Below, in pieces: positions 21,301-31,765 of a stretch of DNA of 64,000 bases; within the stretch, counting starts at the first letter, position 1, and each line of letters begins with the position of its first letter. Under the pieces are notes generated by a model. That model saw nothing but the letters and a program-made list of their open reading frames with translations. It did not search any database and was not told the origin of the DNA. The translations under genes and the position numbers were made by a program. The stretch comes from Gymnothorax reevesii (taxonomy: Eukaryota; Chordata; Actinopteri; Anguilliformes; Muraenidae), in NCBI GenBank assembly GCA_029721435.1, contig CM056583.1, forward strand, positions 91,245,620-91,309,619. Reading direction: 5' to 3'.

Positions 21301-24221
21301 CTAAAGAACTGCAGGCCTCACTTGCCTCAGTTAAGGTCGGCAAAAATGGCATCCACAGGAGTTCGGGCAAAAACTACTGCTGACCAAGAAGAACACAAAG
21401 GCTCTTTTCACACTTGCAAAAAAAAACATCTTAATGTCCACCCAAGACTTTTGGAATGATATTCTGTGAACAAAAGTGGAATTTTTTTTAGGAGACATGG
21501 TTCCCATTACATCTGGCATAAAGCTGACTCAGCAGTCCGTAAAAAGAGCATCATATCAACAGTCAAACACTGGCGGTAGAGGTGATGGTCGAGGGCTGCT
21601 TTGCTGCTTCAGGACATGGGAGACTTGCCACAATTGATGGAACTCTGAGTGCTGTCTCTGCAGGAGAGTGTCCTGACGGAAAGCTCGAGTGCAGTTGAGT
21701 TCTGCCGCAGGACAATGATCCAAAGCACATAAGCAAGTTCACCTCCGAATGACTCAAAATAACCATGATGAAGGATTTCGATTTTTTTTTTCTAATTCTG
21801 ACTGGAATCTGTTTGAGATGCTGTAATTTGTATAATTTGAATGTGAGAAATGAGCAAATATGGAAGACATTGGGAAGGGGGGAATACTTTTTCACAGCAC
21901 TGTTCATGCCACAATAGCACGGCTGGATCTTCAAATTAGGGTTCAAATAGTGAGATCTCTGCCTGTTGAATCACATCCTGCAGGACTTCAGACCTCCTGG
22001 AACAGGACTGGGCAGCGATGCCGTGGAGAATAAAGAGTTAAACCCACATTTTAATGGAAGGAATCTGACGCTGAACTCGATCCACTTTTTGATCCACTCT
22101 GTATGATCCATGGCTGGCTGATCTCGCTGCTCATTGGGGTTGCTGTTGGTGATATTTGTCATACTGGAATGTATTTTATAATGGACCTTTCCAACCTGTC
22201 AGTCGCATGTAGCAAAACAACCAATCAGATTGCCTTATTTAACTAAGGTCCAGCCTACCCCGATAGCACCGCCATATTGTTCCGCACTCAATGCAGTCTT
22301 CAGCTGTTGGTATTGGGCCGGGTGTCAGACTTGTTTCCACATGTGGTTCTTAAATGCGCTTGTGGAACTCCTATAGCTCAGAAATATCCTTCAGCTTTCT
22401 TGCATGCACGGCATGTTTGAGGTCACTCTGCAGATTTTCGATAATATTAAAGTCTGAGGACTGTGATGGCCATTCCAAAACTTTCATCCATCTTTCCTGG
22501 AGCTAACTCATGGTGGATTTTGAGGTTTGCTTCGGGTCATTTTCTTGCTGGAATTTCCAACGTCTCTCCAACTTCAATTTCTGGACTGAGCTTTGAACAT
22601 TAGCCTCTAGAATGTCTTGATATTTGGTGGAATCCATTCTTCCTTCCATCCGCACAGTATTGCCTGTGACCCCAGCTGTTACACAACCCCAAAGCATCAT
22701 GGATCCACCTCTGTGCTTAAAAGTTGGCAACGTGTTCTTCTCTACAAATGCTTCACCCTTTTTTCTCCAAACGTACCCTCTGCCAACAGGAAGTGTGAGG
22801 GGGATATAGGTTTGACCTCCGTCCGTGCGTGCGTGCGTGCGTCCGTCCGTCCGTCTGAGAGAAAGGGGACAACTTTTCTCAGAAACTATAAGAGATAGCT
22901 CAACCAAATTTGGTGTGTAGCTTCAGACCATAAAGGCCTTGATGGAGTTTGAAAATAAGAAGCACAGGATTGGTGGGGGATGTTGTTGACCATGTCAACT
23001 TGTTCTGCTGAGAGCAAGATTCATTCGTGCCACCCAGCACAGGCATTTGCAACACTTGATAATTTAAAACGTTTAGCCAGATGGTGAAGGATTTTTTAAG
23101 AGCATGAAGTAATCTGCTTAGAAACTTTAACGTGGGAAAAGTTGGCTAATGTGCAGTTAGCTGGGCGCTCGGTTTTTCTGCATTGATCGCCAGCATTTTA
23201 TGGTTACTCTTGTGTCTCCATCCATTTAAATTCAGATGTTAAAATGTTGATGTCATGAGTATATCCTTGTGTTAAATAGTTAAGGCCTCTTTAGAAGACT
23301 TTGTCGGACAAGTTGTACACATTAGGGATGAAATAAACCGCAATCTTTTCGGAATACGCGCATGAGAGTTCTGTATAAACTTCTGCTGTGCTGTGGGAAC
23401 TCAGCAGCATAGATGTGGGCCATTGCAACAGTAACTAAGTGGGATGGAGCTGGTCGGAGCAAGTCGGAAAGCTCCATTATGTTTGTGACATAAAAGTAAG
23501 GTCACCTTGAAGCTGGGCTGACAGGCAGATGACGCCGTAGCAGTTAGAAAGCCCAAAAGGATGCTGGGATATATAGCCAAAAGTATTGAGTATAAATCCA
23601 GGAGGTCATACTTCTCTTACAACATATCCGTCAGACCACATCTGGAGTATTGTGCACAGTTCTGGGGACCATACTTTATTTTATTTTTTTATTTAACCCT
23701 TATTTAACCAGGGAAGTCCTGTTGAGATTGAAATCTCTTTTTCAAGGGAGCCCTGCTGGTTGAGGTGGGGAGTAGGAGAGCAATTTAAGACTTTAAGAAA
23801 GATATAGAGGCTCTAGAGAAAGTTCAGAGAAGAGCCACTAAGCTAATTCCAGGTATAAAAGATGAAAGCTCAGAGAAGAGGCTGAAGATCCTTAATCTCT
23901 TTTGTCTTAAGAAAAGGAGACTAAGGGGTAATCTGATTGAGGTCGTAAAATATGTTAAAGGGATCAACAAAGTGAATTATGATTTAGCGCTAGATACCAT
24001 TGAGTATTTGAAGAAATAGCTTCACTGTAGTACCAGGAAACTGGAGAGTCTAGTTGGGCTGAATGGCCTGTTCTCACCTGTTATGTTGTGTTGTGCTTTG
24101 GGCTGTGTGCAGGAGGTGTGATTTAACTGCCTGTCTCCTCTCCTCCCCCACCCCAGACCCAGACTGGATCAAGCGGATTCTACAAGGCCCCTGCACCTTC
24201 TGTGACTCTGTGCTGTCGTAG
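10495..24221 (+). CDS. gtf3c4: general transcription factor 3C polypeptide 4 (TFIIIC90), five coding exons
   Basis: TFIIIC90 is a nuclear subunit of TFIIIC. TFIIIC binds the internal A/B boxes of tRNA-type genes and recruits TFIIIB and RNA polymerase III; the mammalian protein is also reported to have histone acetyltransferase activity. Joining 10495-10776, 13190-14902, 20305-20435, 20540-20628 and 24157-24221 gives 2280 nt with no internal stop, i.e. 759 residues against about 820 in human. The N-terminal TFIIIC-delta beta-propeller region holds blocks I recognise from vertebrate GTF3C4: [68 protein letters not shown]. The C-terminal zinc-binding domain shows C684, C687, C701, H705, C710, C751 and C754. 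The shortening relative to human falls mostly near the N-terminus and in the acidic linker around residues 595-620. Exon junctions were set by GT-AG ends, frame and alignment from memory to the human protein. Identification is firm; the start is the first in-frame ATG. Confidence 0.95.
11516..11671 (+). repeat. direct repeat copy A flanking an intron 1 transposon
   Basis: About 155 bp starting GTATATTGATTATGTGG and ending near CAGTCCGTTTTACTAC. It is nearly identical to 12815-12973, with a few substitutions and small indels. The transposon lies between the two copies. Confidence 0.85.
11670..12817. mobile_element. non-autonomous DNA transposon with about 28-bp TIRs
   Basis: The left end TACAACCCCCATTCTGAAAT...GTTGGGAC pairs with the right end GTCCCAACTATTTCAGAA...GTTGTA as an inverted repeat with few mismatches. 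This terminus is a common fish transposon type. The interior carries only decayed sequence, on the minus strand if coding, and no long ORF. Superfamily assignment is uncertain. Confidence 0.75.
12815..12973 (+). repeat. direct repeat copy B flanking the intron 1 transposon
   Basis: Second copy of the segment at 11516-11671 (TATGTGGTCCTCCTGCG, then GACAATGCAAGTCATAAACC), same orientation, directly after the right TIR. Confidence 0.85.
13190..14902 (+). CDS. gtf3c4: gtf3c4 exon 2, residues 95-665
   Basis: A large exon of 571 codons, phase 0 at both ends, carrying most of the TFIIIC-delta propeller. The acceptor is TCTCCACAG; the exon then opens with GTAGGTCC, which itself resembles a donor. 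The donor at the end is AAG|GTATGAG, immediately followed by a CA microsatellite. Third positions are strongly G/C, unlike the introns, and this leaves long spurious open frames on the opposite strand (402 codons at 13130-14338). The segment around 14635-14735 encodes a poorly conserved acidic linker. Confidence 0.95.
14936..15378 (+). repeat. compound (CA)n / (CACT)n microsatellite
   Basis: Long runs of CA alternate with CACTCACTCACT blocks and CGCA-interrupted segments, starting about 30 nt after the exon 2 donor. It creates His-Thr-rich open frames on both strands that are not genes. Confidence 0.97.
15379..15640 (+). repeat. dispersed repeat with telomere-like CCTAA/CCCTAA patches
   Basis: CCTTGTGAGGACATTACATT is followed by degenerate AACCTTAACC / CTAACCTTTACCC units (15481-15620). 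A related stretch occurs at 19863-20060 in the same orientation. Confidence 0.7.
16754..17299. mobile_element. MITE-like element with CAGT(G/A)CAGGCC termini
   Basis: The left end CAGTGCAGGCCAAAAGTTTG and right end CAAACTTTTGGCCTGTACTG are inverted repeats, extending to CCTCATTCAATG / CATTGAATGAGAAGG. Length 546 bp. The interior includes a GTAGCCACCCTTTGCTCTG motif shared with the fragment near 4110. No transposase ORF is intact. A TA precedes the left end; the right-hand duplicate is not intact. Confidence 0.8.
19863..20060 (+). repeat. second telomere-like dispersed repeat patch in intron 2
   Basis: Degenerate CTAACCTTA / CCTTAACCTTAACC units followed by TTGTGAGGACGGGTG and TGTCCTCACTTCCC. 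It resembles the other half of the repeat at 15379-15640. Confidence 0.65.
20305..20435 (+). CDS. gtf3c4: gtf3c4 exon 3, residues 666-709 (first zinc ligands)
   Basis: 131 nt between acceptor ATGACTGACAG and donor CTCAG|GTACAAG. It encodes the start of the C-terminal zinc domain, with CSLC and then CSNGHLWL. It ends two bases into an Arg codon that is completed in exon 4. Confidence 0.93.
20540..20628 (+). CDS. gtf3c4: gtf3c4 exon 4, residues 709-739
   Basis: 89 nt after acceptor CTATCCCAG; donor GAAG|GTGAGC. It encodes [20 protein letters not shown] and then SIARCPAPE, matching the vertebrate zinc-domain core. Intron 3 before it is only 104 nt. Phase 1 at its end. Confidence 0.93.
20716..21902 (+). 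mobile_element. decayed Tc1-like transposon
   Basis: Terminal inverted repeats: CAGTGCTGTGAAAAAGTATT at the left, AATACTTTTTCACAGCACTG at the right. The plus-strand interior keeps scraps of Tc1 transposase, including GGACAATGATCCAAAGCAC, which encodes the D-N-D-P-K-H block around the second catalytic Asp (near 21710). Many stops and frameshifts are present, and the catalytic-Glu region is missing. Length 1187 bp. Confidence 0.8.
22380..22800 (-). pseudogene. Tc1-like transposase fragment
   Basis: The minus strand encodes a degraded internal piece of a Tc1 transposase. It has [14 protein letters not shown], then a KYQDILE segment and [13 protein letters not shown] around the second catalytic Asp. 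No termini or first and third catalytic residues are recognisable. It is interrupted and non-functional, and lies in gtf3c4 intron 4 in antisense orientation. Confidence 0.8.
22811..22857 (+). repeat. (CGTC/CGTG)n microsatellite
   Basis: Consecutive CGTG and CGTC tetranucleotides, followed by GAGAGAAAGGGGACAAC. It looks like the end of a dispersed repeat. Confidence 0.85.
23511..24098 (+). mobile_element. 3' end of a CR1/Jockey-type LINE (with nested insertion)
   Basis: The plus strand encodes the tail of a LINE ORF2 ([15 protein letters not shown], then [16 protein letters not shown]). It continues to the family 3' end GCTGAATGGCCTGTTCTCAC. The same coding tail occurs at 44280-44490. A 120-bp insertion (about 23683-23805) splits it. 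Truncated at the 5' end, as usual for LINE copies. Confidence 0.8.
23683..23805. mobile_element. short element nested in the LINE
   Basis: Compared with the copy at 44390, extra sequence lies between GGACCATACTTTA and CTTTAAGAAAGA. It contains TTTAACCAGGGAAGTCCTGT and TTTTCAAGGGAGCCCTG, a dispersed fish repeat. A CTTTA-type duplication appears at both edges. Confidence 0.65.
24157..24221 (+). CDS. gtf3c4: gtf3c4 exon 5, C-terminal 20 residues and stop
   Basis: After a pyrimidine-rich acceptor (CCACCCCAG) this exon completes the Asp codon and encodes [20 protein letters not shown] and a TAG stop. The final C-x2-C pair completes the zinc-binding domain, and the ending matches the vertebrate PDWIK...CPFCDS terminus. 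Confidence 0.93.
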
Positions 24222-24338
24222 CCTTGGCCGGGCCTGGGTCAGGACTGGGTCGGGACCTGTACCCTGTCCTTGCCTACATGCACAGTTGTGGAAAGCACAT
24301 CCCTGGCTCCCCCCAACCTGTCATGAGTACAACAGAAT

Positions 24339-25215
24339 TTGGAGGCACTGCACCGGCTTCACACTGCACCGGCTTCACACTGCACCGGCTTCACACGGCA
24401 CCGGCCTCACACTGCACCGGCTTCATACTGCACCAGGTTCATACTGCACCGGGTTCACACTGCACCAGCTTCACACTGCACCAGGTTCACACGGCACCGG
24501 CTTCACACTGCACCGGCTTCACACTGCACCAGGTTCACACTGCACCAGCTTCACACTGCACCGGCTTCACACGGCACCGGCTTCACACTGCACCGGCTTC
24601 ACACTGCACCGGCTTCACACTGCACCGGCTTCACACGGCACCGGCTTCACACTGCACCGGCTTCACACTGCACCGGGTTCACCCTGCACCGGTTTCATAC
24701 TGCACCAGGTTCACACTGCACCAGGTTCACACTGCACCGGCTTCACACTGCACCGGGTTCACCCTGCACCGGCTTCACACTGCACCGGCTTCACACTGCA
24801 CCGGCTTCACACTGCACCGGCTTCACACTGCACCGGCTTCACACGGCACCGGCTTCACACTGCACCGGCTTCACACTGCACCGGCTTCACACTGCACCGG
24901 CTTCACACGGCACCGGCTTCACACTGCACCGGCTTCACACTGCACCGGCTTCACACTGCACCAGGTTCACACTGCACCAGCTTCACACTGCACCGGCTTC
25001 ACACTGCACCGGGTTCACCCTGCACCGGGTTCACACTGCACCGGGTTCACACTGCACCGGCTTCACACTGCACCAGCTTCACACTGCACCGGGTTCACCC
25101 TGCACCGGTTTCATACTGCACCAGGTTCACACTGCACCGGGTTCACACTGCACCGGCTTCACACTGCACCGGGTTCACCCTGCACCGGTTTCATACTGCA
25201 CCAGGTTCACACTGC
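24339..25215 (+). repeat. 16-bp minisatellite, about 54 copies
   Basis: Unit CACCGGCTTCACACTG with interspersed variants (CACCAGGTTCACACTG, CACCGGGTTCACACTG, GGTTTCATACTG, ACACGGCACC). The unit length is not a multiple of three and the unit lacks stops, so all three plus frames stay open (312-383 codons) with the same rotating peptide. These are not genes. Confidence 0.97.
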
Positions 25216-27261
25216 CTTCATCTGCATTACTGGCTGAGTCTAAGTATTTATCCCTGGTACTTGGATTGGCACATTGACCTGCTCCCAATCAAAACCTACA
25301 TGACTAATTCTATATGTACGTGTCAATATCCATATGTGTTGTTCACTGGATGACCTTGAAGAGCTGGTAGTATAGCTTCATAACTGCACTGATAAAATCC
25401 GGGACATCTCTTTTCTACGTGGGTCCAGGTTTATGATTTCGGAGCATTTCGACTCGTACTCCTCGCAGTTATTCTGCCAACTCTGTCTTCTTGCTCTGCA
25501 AAATACAGCCCAGGACTCCTAACCGGTCGGATGGAGTGAAAGTGACATGTTCTAGATTTCAGAGCGTTCCGACTTGCACTCCTAAGTTATCCTACTAACT
25601 TCATAATCCTTTTCTGTGAGATATTCTTCAAAACTCTGACCCAATCAGATTTAGCGAAACAGCGAGAGCGGGAGGTGCTTAGCTCACTTTAAAACACCAA
25701 TTCCCCACCCCCCTCCCCCCACTCTGGGGCCTCGTTTGTAATGAGATGCCACTGTAATGAGGGCGCGCTGGAGCCGACGCGCCGGACGCTTGTGTAGATT
25801 TAATCATGCGGGGGGTGAAGCATGCGCATTGTTAGATATAGTTAACCCTTGTTTGGGAACAGGGGTCAGGCGCGTGTCTGCACGTGTCTCGCCCTCCCTG
25901 TAGAGAGAGAGAGAGACGCTTGAGACTCCTGATGAAGCCTCCTGTTAAGGCTCGGAGTCCCGGGTGTGGTAAACGGTAAATTGGTTCTCTTTTCCTTTAA
26001 TACTGATAGTCACTGAATTAATGTGCACTCTTCCTAGTGTGTATTCAGTATTGATCTGAACTTGATTAGCTCTCCTTTAACTGCTCCCTGGCTCTCTGCT
26101 TTAAGTTCTTCTTCTCTGGAATGCGGAGTAATGAGTGTTTTTTCCTTAGAGTGATGATTTCAGAGTACTTCTGCCCTCATAGGGCATGTTTTAAGCTAAC
26201 ATGCTAGTGGTTGGTTCAAAGATGGAAGGGTATGCCAGTGCTTTGTTTAAGTGTTGGGATGAGGGGTTGGATCACACCATTGAAATTTACTGTCTGTGTC
26301 CACTTTGATGATGATGACGACTGATGGTTCCAGAAAGCCTGGGAACAGCTGTATGTAGCCCTTTTGCTTCCTCCATTTGGTGTATTATATGGTTATCGCA
26401 GTGAAACACCAGCTCTGATGTCCCACCAGCACTTCATGGGCTGATAAATGTGACGTTTTCTTCAGTCGTCGCTCCTCTCTGCAACTGGCATTTGCACGTC
26501 AGTCCAAAGGCAGCGAACACCATCATAATCCTCTCCGCTCCGCCATGAGATGATTTCACTCGCTTTGTCGTTCTTTTTTAAGTTAGTTTGTTAGACTTTT
26601 AGTTTGCAAAGTCATATAAACAATACATTCTTTTTCAAAGCTCAATGCCATAAATCAGCTGCGTTTGAAAGGAGGAATAAATATCTTGGTGCAGATTGCG
26701 CCACCTATAGGATGGAGGCTGCAGTAATGAAAGCCTGTGGCCCCCCCCTCCTTTATAGAACCAAACTGGTTCCAAGTGCCAAGCTTACCAATCCGTCCTT
26801 GCCGTTTGTAACAGTCTGTTCACAGTTATTGTTTGTGGAGAGCCACGGACCAGGGTGAATGTTTTACCTTTGAAATATTACGTATTTACTCAGTGGAACT
26901 GCTATTGAAGCTGTAGTGATGAACCGCCATGACTGTCTCAGCAGGGGAGCTGTGTCCGTGGCCTGCTTGGAGAAACTGCTGATCTTCCTCTGTGAGGCAA
27001 CTGTGTAACCTCTGTTCACTGAGGGCTTTTTATTTTTCCTCTCAATTGTGGGTTTTCTGATGACAGTGACTTCATTTGTGAAGAAAATGAAACTATGGTA
27101 GACTTGGAAGTACTAAGATTGTGGTGGTTGGTAATGTTTTGCAGGGTTAAATGAAGGAGAACTGTTTTTGAGATTTAATTTGTTTAGGCATTTCTTCTTG
27201 AATGACACCATATCACTCTTGCCAGGAGTGTGTGTTTGTGCTTTTATCATTTGATTTTGTA

Positions 27262-27267
27262 AATAAA
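27262..27267 (+). terminator. gtf3c4: candidate polyadenylation signal of gtf3c4
   Basis: AATAAA followed within about 20-35 nt by a GT-rich element. It is about 3 kb past the stop codon. Confidence 0.4.
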
Positions 27268-27299
27268 CTTATATTTTTGTAATGTAAGGTTGTGGTGAC

Positions 27300-28853
27300 T
27301 TGATCCCATACAGACTCAATGCTGACTCCATTGAACTCATTGTGTGTGCGTTAAATTCTTTAAAATATCAGGGCGATTGGTTGGAAAGTATTGCAGAAAA
27401 TGCATTGCACTAAAATTGATTCACAATATGGATGTTAGTACTGTATGTACAGGCTACAAAAGATCTGGACTTCATCCTCATTATCAGGTTTTTAAACTTG
27501 AAGCGCTGTAAGGTTCAGGGAAACTTGGATAAAAGAGAAATGGTCATTTATCTTTTTTTGGACCTTGGGGGTGTGAAGATGAATACTTTAGAAGATTTTC
27601 CTTTGCCCAATGGTTGAATGTAAATTGCGTGTGACTCCTTTTGTCCCGAGGTGAGGTCACGTCGTACTCAAGTGATCCACGTGATTTCGATGCTCAAACA
27701 ATCACAAAGTTATGGTAGATTAGGCCCTCCCCTGTAATGAAACATTACTACGGCTGCGCTCATGCAGTCCATCCGAAAGCTGTGACGATTCAATTCAGCT
27801 ATTTTTGTCACACTTTGTATGTATTTTTACATACATCGTATGTATTTTATCACGTCCAACTTTTAGCGATGCTTCAGAACAGAGGTGATCTGAAAACTGA
27901 CATAAGTTTGAAAGATTTATGGTGCCTTCCTGGGGAAGGATGGAGGACAGAAACCCAAGCTGTGACACTTCAAATACAGACTACACCAGAAATGGATTCT
28001 GTTGCATAACTATGCTAGCCACATCCGTAAATGCATTTTCACTTTAATATTGTTACATATATGCTTCCATTTGCCATGGCTGAGAACAGAGAGGGCTCGT
28101 AAATGCTTCCTTACCAGTCAGCAATGCCTACTCACTTAATTTGAACGAAAATCCCACATGCGTTGATGGGCTCAGATAAAGCTCTGGAAATCTTACCGTA
28201 TCCAAGCTAGTTAGCTTGCTAGCTCGGTTGAAACTGGGAGGGCACAGAACTTTTCTCCAACAATGACTAGCTAGCTAACTAGGTCACCACCACCTATTTT
28301 TACCCATTTACTAGGGCGATTTAGCAAGGATATGTCTGTTGCGAGGAAAGAAATTCACAACTTGGGTATTTTAGGATGAGAGAAACACTCATTGACAAAT
28401 AAATATTAGCTTATGTTGCCTCTAATGAGATGATCAGAGCAAATTTTACTCGATTTGGATGGCGTACACTGATTTCTTGGAATGGCGGACAGCCAGAGTT
28501 TGACATGCCTTTTGTCTTTCAGTGGATACCAGGATTTTTATTCTTTCATTTGTGATTGTTAAAATGTTTTATCGAAAATTGTAAAACCAATAAAGCCGAA
28601 TTTGTGCAGATACTAATAATATGATCTCTTCACTATGTTATGAATGACAGGTATCAAATTGCCAGCAAATCATGGATTTTATGCTTCATCTAATATTAAA
28701 ATTCGTTTTGTGATCGTAACATTTAAATATGACAAATACGCAAAAATAAAGGAAATGGGGAAGGATGGAAATAGTTTTTCACTGCACTGTAACTAGTGTT
28801 TGGAGAGTGAGATTGCGGCATGTTGAGCATCCCTGTCGCGCAAGACACAAATG
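27300..28853. other. intergenic DNA downstream of gtf3c4
   Basis: No recognisable gene. 28720-28795 resembles a Tc1-type right terminus (ATGACAAATACGCAAAA, then TTTTTCACTGCACTGTA). Confidence 0.55.
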
Positions 28854-29107
28854 TACACCACAGGCCGAAATATTACGAACATCCTGCATTTTTCAGAATT
28901 TGCCTGGTGTTTGGCATGCTAAAGGGACACTTGTATTGACATAAAATGTCACTTGCTAACAACTGTACATCTTGAAATTCTACTTTCAACACATATTCCT
29001 CCGTAGCCTGGATTAAAGCCCCACAGACATGGGTTAATAGCTTTGCAAATAATGACTTTTTTGTAAAATCGTTGGTAAAACTGATTGTACTTTGCTGTTA
29101 GAAAACC

Positions 29108-31380
29108 TTAAAGGGATAGTTCACTTTTTTTGAAGTGGGGTTGTATGAGCTATAAATAGGCTCCATGTACATTAGATGCAGTAGAAAGCTCTCTGATCTC
29201 CCTCAGTGAGCCGCACCAGCCCACAGTGCTGGGCGGGGATTTACGCGATACACTGTTGTGAGCGGCCCAAAGTAACAGCGTATTTTCGCAGCCTAAAAGA
29301 GGTCCTACCTGAAAATAATGCACCACTTTAATTTTTCGCTATATTAGAAAAATCTACAGCGCTTCAACTGTCGGAAAAAAACACAGTTGCTCTTGAACCA
29401 GCCAACCGACGTATTCCATCGGAGTAAACTGTGGGCTGTAGCAATCAACTGTTTTGGTCAGACTCTTGGTGGTTTGTGGCCGAGACAGCATTTCAATGGC
29501 TTAGAATTATTTCTCAAATTAAAAAAAAAAAATTCCCTATTTTAACCAGCACAGCAGATACACAGTATGTGGCTGCTTAGACCCTATGTGATGTCAATTT
29601 GTGCTGCAATGTTACATTAGACTTTTCCACAGGTGTTTCACTCTCATACCTGATGCATGGGAATAGCAGTGCTCTTCAGCGTGCACTGTTGAGATTTCGC
29701 TGAATGTGGCCTCACGAAATCCTCTTTATGAATACTGCAAACACGGAACTCTTTTAGGGATATGGGTGGTCTATCAATATCCATGTTGAGCGCAACTAAC
29801 CACAGCTACAAGTCCAGTACTCTGCTGAGGAATTGGTGATCAGATTAGGCGGATTCGCATCGCAAAATGCGGATCAATTTTCAGCAGTACTGAAGAAATG
29901 CTAATCATCGTAACAGTCCCTTTGCAAAAAAATCAGATTCAAAAAATTTTAATGAGATTTCATGGTTTCCGACTCACTAGCCTGCAAACTTCCGAATTCC
30001 CGAGCCACATAGAAATAGAAGTTTTCACACTTTGAATGGCTGGAAAATGATGTTTCTCATTTGCATACCAGCCAATCAGCTTCTGGGGAGCGCATGCATG
30101 CCCTTGGGATTCGGCCTCGGGAGGCTTCTGGTGCAGTCATACGCTCTATGATTTTTGGTTGTGATTGCTGGACTCTGCTATGTGAGCCATTTGGAGCCAT
30201 CGCATATTAAATTACGTTTCTCTGGATTTAGCCACCTTGTTTGCTTGTAAGGAAACTAACGTCAACAAAGGTAAATCTTTGTAAATGATCATCTTATCAA
30301 TGCGATATGATTTGTTTCTTGCCCCAACTTTACAAACCTCGCCAGCTGTCATAGGCATGAACTTATCTGAGGTTTCGTGGCAGTTTCGTGTGACCCAACT
30401 GAACTTTAACATTTTTGGGACATAAGCTAGTTTGCTGGCAAGTTCAAAAGCAATGTTTTAGGTACAGATAGCTGACTAGTGAACCTATGATGCCTATTAG
30501 AGAAGTTTTTATTGCTCTGATTTGTCACTTTCAACGCCATCACACGCAGACGATCTCTTTCTACATTGATGATTCGCTTATTTTACCAAATGAGCGAACA
30601 GACACGTGTTATTTCATAGCGAGTTTAGCTGCATTATCCTGTTATGGGTGCAATCGTGCATAACGTTACTCTTCAGATTATAAAGATATCAATCTTTCCA
30701 TCTTGCTGACTCTAGTTAAAGAGAATCTTTGAAATCATTGTTATACTAAATCGATGTGATTTGTTTTCAGCCATGATAAAAAGAATTCCGGATCAGACCT
30801 CCCCTTTCGGCTTTAACTCAGAATTGCTTTGACTGGACGTACGCTTTACGTTTTTACACACCCAAATGTTCCTCCAGCCACCCAAACATCACGGTAAACC
30901 CATCAAAGTCAGTAAAACTCATCCCATTGCTGTGTGGTTTAGGGACTCGTAAGTTCGCCAGCCTTTCTCGAAACACGCACAATGATCTCTGATCATTCAA
31001 ATACATGATGTTGTGATGTCAAAATGTGACTGAGTTGTAGAGTGCCTAGTGTGACAGGACTGGATCCCTTCACATCTCTGATCAGGGGCTAAACAACATT
31101 ATGCTACAGTGAGGTGTAGATGATACAGCTGCACTGGAGGTTACAAGTAGTTCACAGAAATGGAAACGGAAGTGTGCTGTATTAAATTATGATTGTTCAG
31201 GGTAAATTTGATGTCTTTTGGAAATAATTTGCTTTCAGAGTGGAGTTATATTTCTCTTGCAAGTGCATTTTCTCATTAGGAAAGAAAAAAAAGCCCTTTT
31301 GTCATTTAAAATATGACATACGGTTTTCTCATTTTTGCTAATCATTTTTCAGATGTGCTAAACAATTGCATATCAATTGG
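29108..31380. mobile_element. inserted DNA within the Tc1-type element, left end TTAAAGGGATAGTTC
   Basis: TTAA followed by AGGGATAGTTCAC is a common fish TTAA-target transposon terminus. The opposite terminus was not found, so the right limit is a guess from where transposase sequence resumes. No intact ORF; the longest is 66 codons. Confidence 0.4.
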
Positions 31381-31424
31381 AAAAGTGATTAGCAAAAAAT
31401 GATAATCATTTTTTTCCCCTTAAT

Positions 31425-31765
31425 CTGGTCACTGGGAATGTGGTGGAAGTTGTAAGTGCACCGGGATACGGCAGGACAGTGACCCCAAACTCTCCTCCGA
31501 GCTGTGCCAAAGAGTTTTGGACAAAAGGGAGGAGGCAGGAGGTCTTCAGAAGATGGTGTGACCCCACAGTCACCAGATCTGTCACCCTTTGAGTTGCTGT
31601 GGGATGAGCTGGACCGGCCAGTCAGAGAAGTGCACCCCTCAAGTTCAGAAGAGCTCACGAAGAAACTCTAGAAAGCCTGGAATTTATCAGGACGTTCTCT
31701 CCTTAAACTGCAGAAAAGAATGCCCAGGATATGTCAGACTGTAATCAAGGCTAAGGGCGGGTACT
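31425..31765 (+). pseudogene. Tc1-like transposase C-terminal remnant
   Basis: The plus strand encodes SPDLSPFELLWDELDR around the third catalytic acidic residue (the canonical P-I-E is here P-F-E), then PVREVHPSS...LTKKL. A stop follows in CTCTAGAAAGCC, and then GRSLLKLQKRMPRICQTVIK. The first two catalytic Asp residues are not visible. It is inactive and internal to the element at 28856-32136. Confidence 0.75.

Larger units (their letters stand above)
20629..24156 (+). other. gtf3c4 intron 4
   Basis: 3528 nt, GTGAGC to CCCCAG. It is mostly transposon: a Tc1-like remnant (20716-21902), a minus-strand Tc1 fragment (22380-22800), a CGTS microsatellite (22811-22857) and a LINE 3' end (23511-24098). 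The stretches 21903-22370 and 22870-23510 show no recognisable gene. Confidence 0.85.
24222..27267 (+). other. gtf3c4: probable gtf3c4 3' UTR
   Basis: The stop codon ends at 24221. A minisatellite occupies 24339-25215. AATAAA motifs are at 26676-26681 and 27262-27267; the second is followed by a GT-rich stretch (AAGGTTGTGGTGACTTG), as expected for a cleavage region. The extent is inferred; transcripts could end earlier. No other gene is seen in 25216-27260. Confidence 0.4.

Noticed and set aside
24202..25353. Three long overlapping plus-strand ORFs (312-383 codons)
   Set aside because: They are produced by a stop-free 16-bp minisatellite; all frames give the same rotating peptide.
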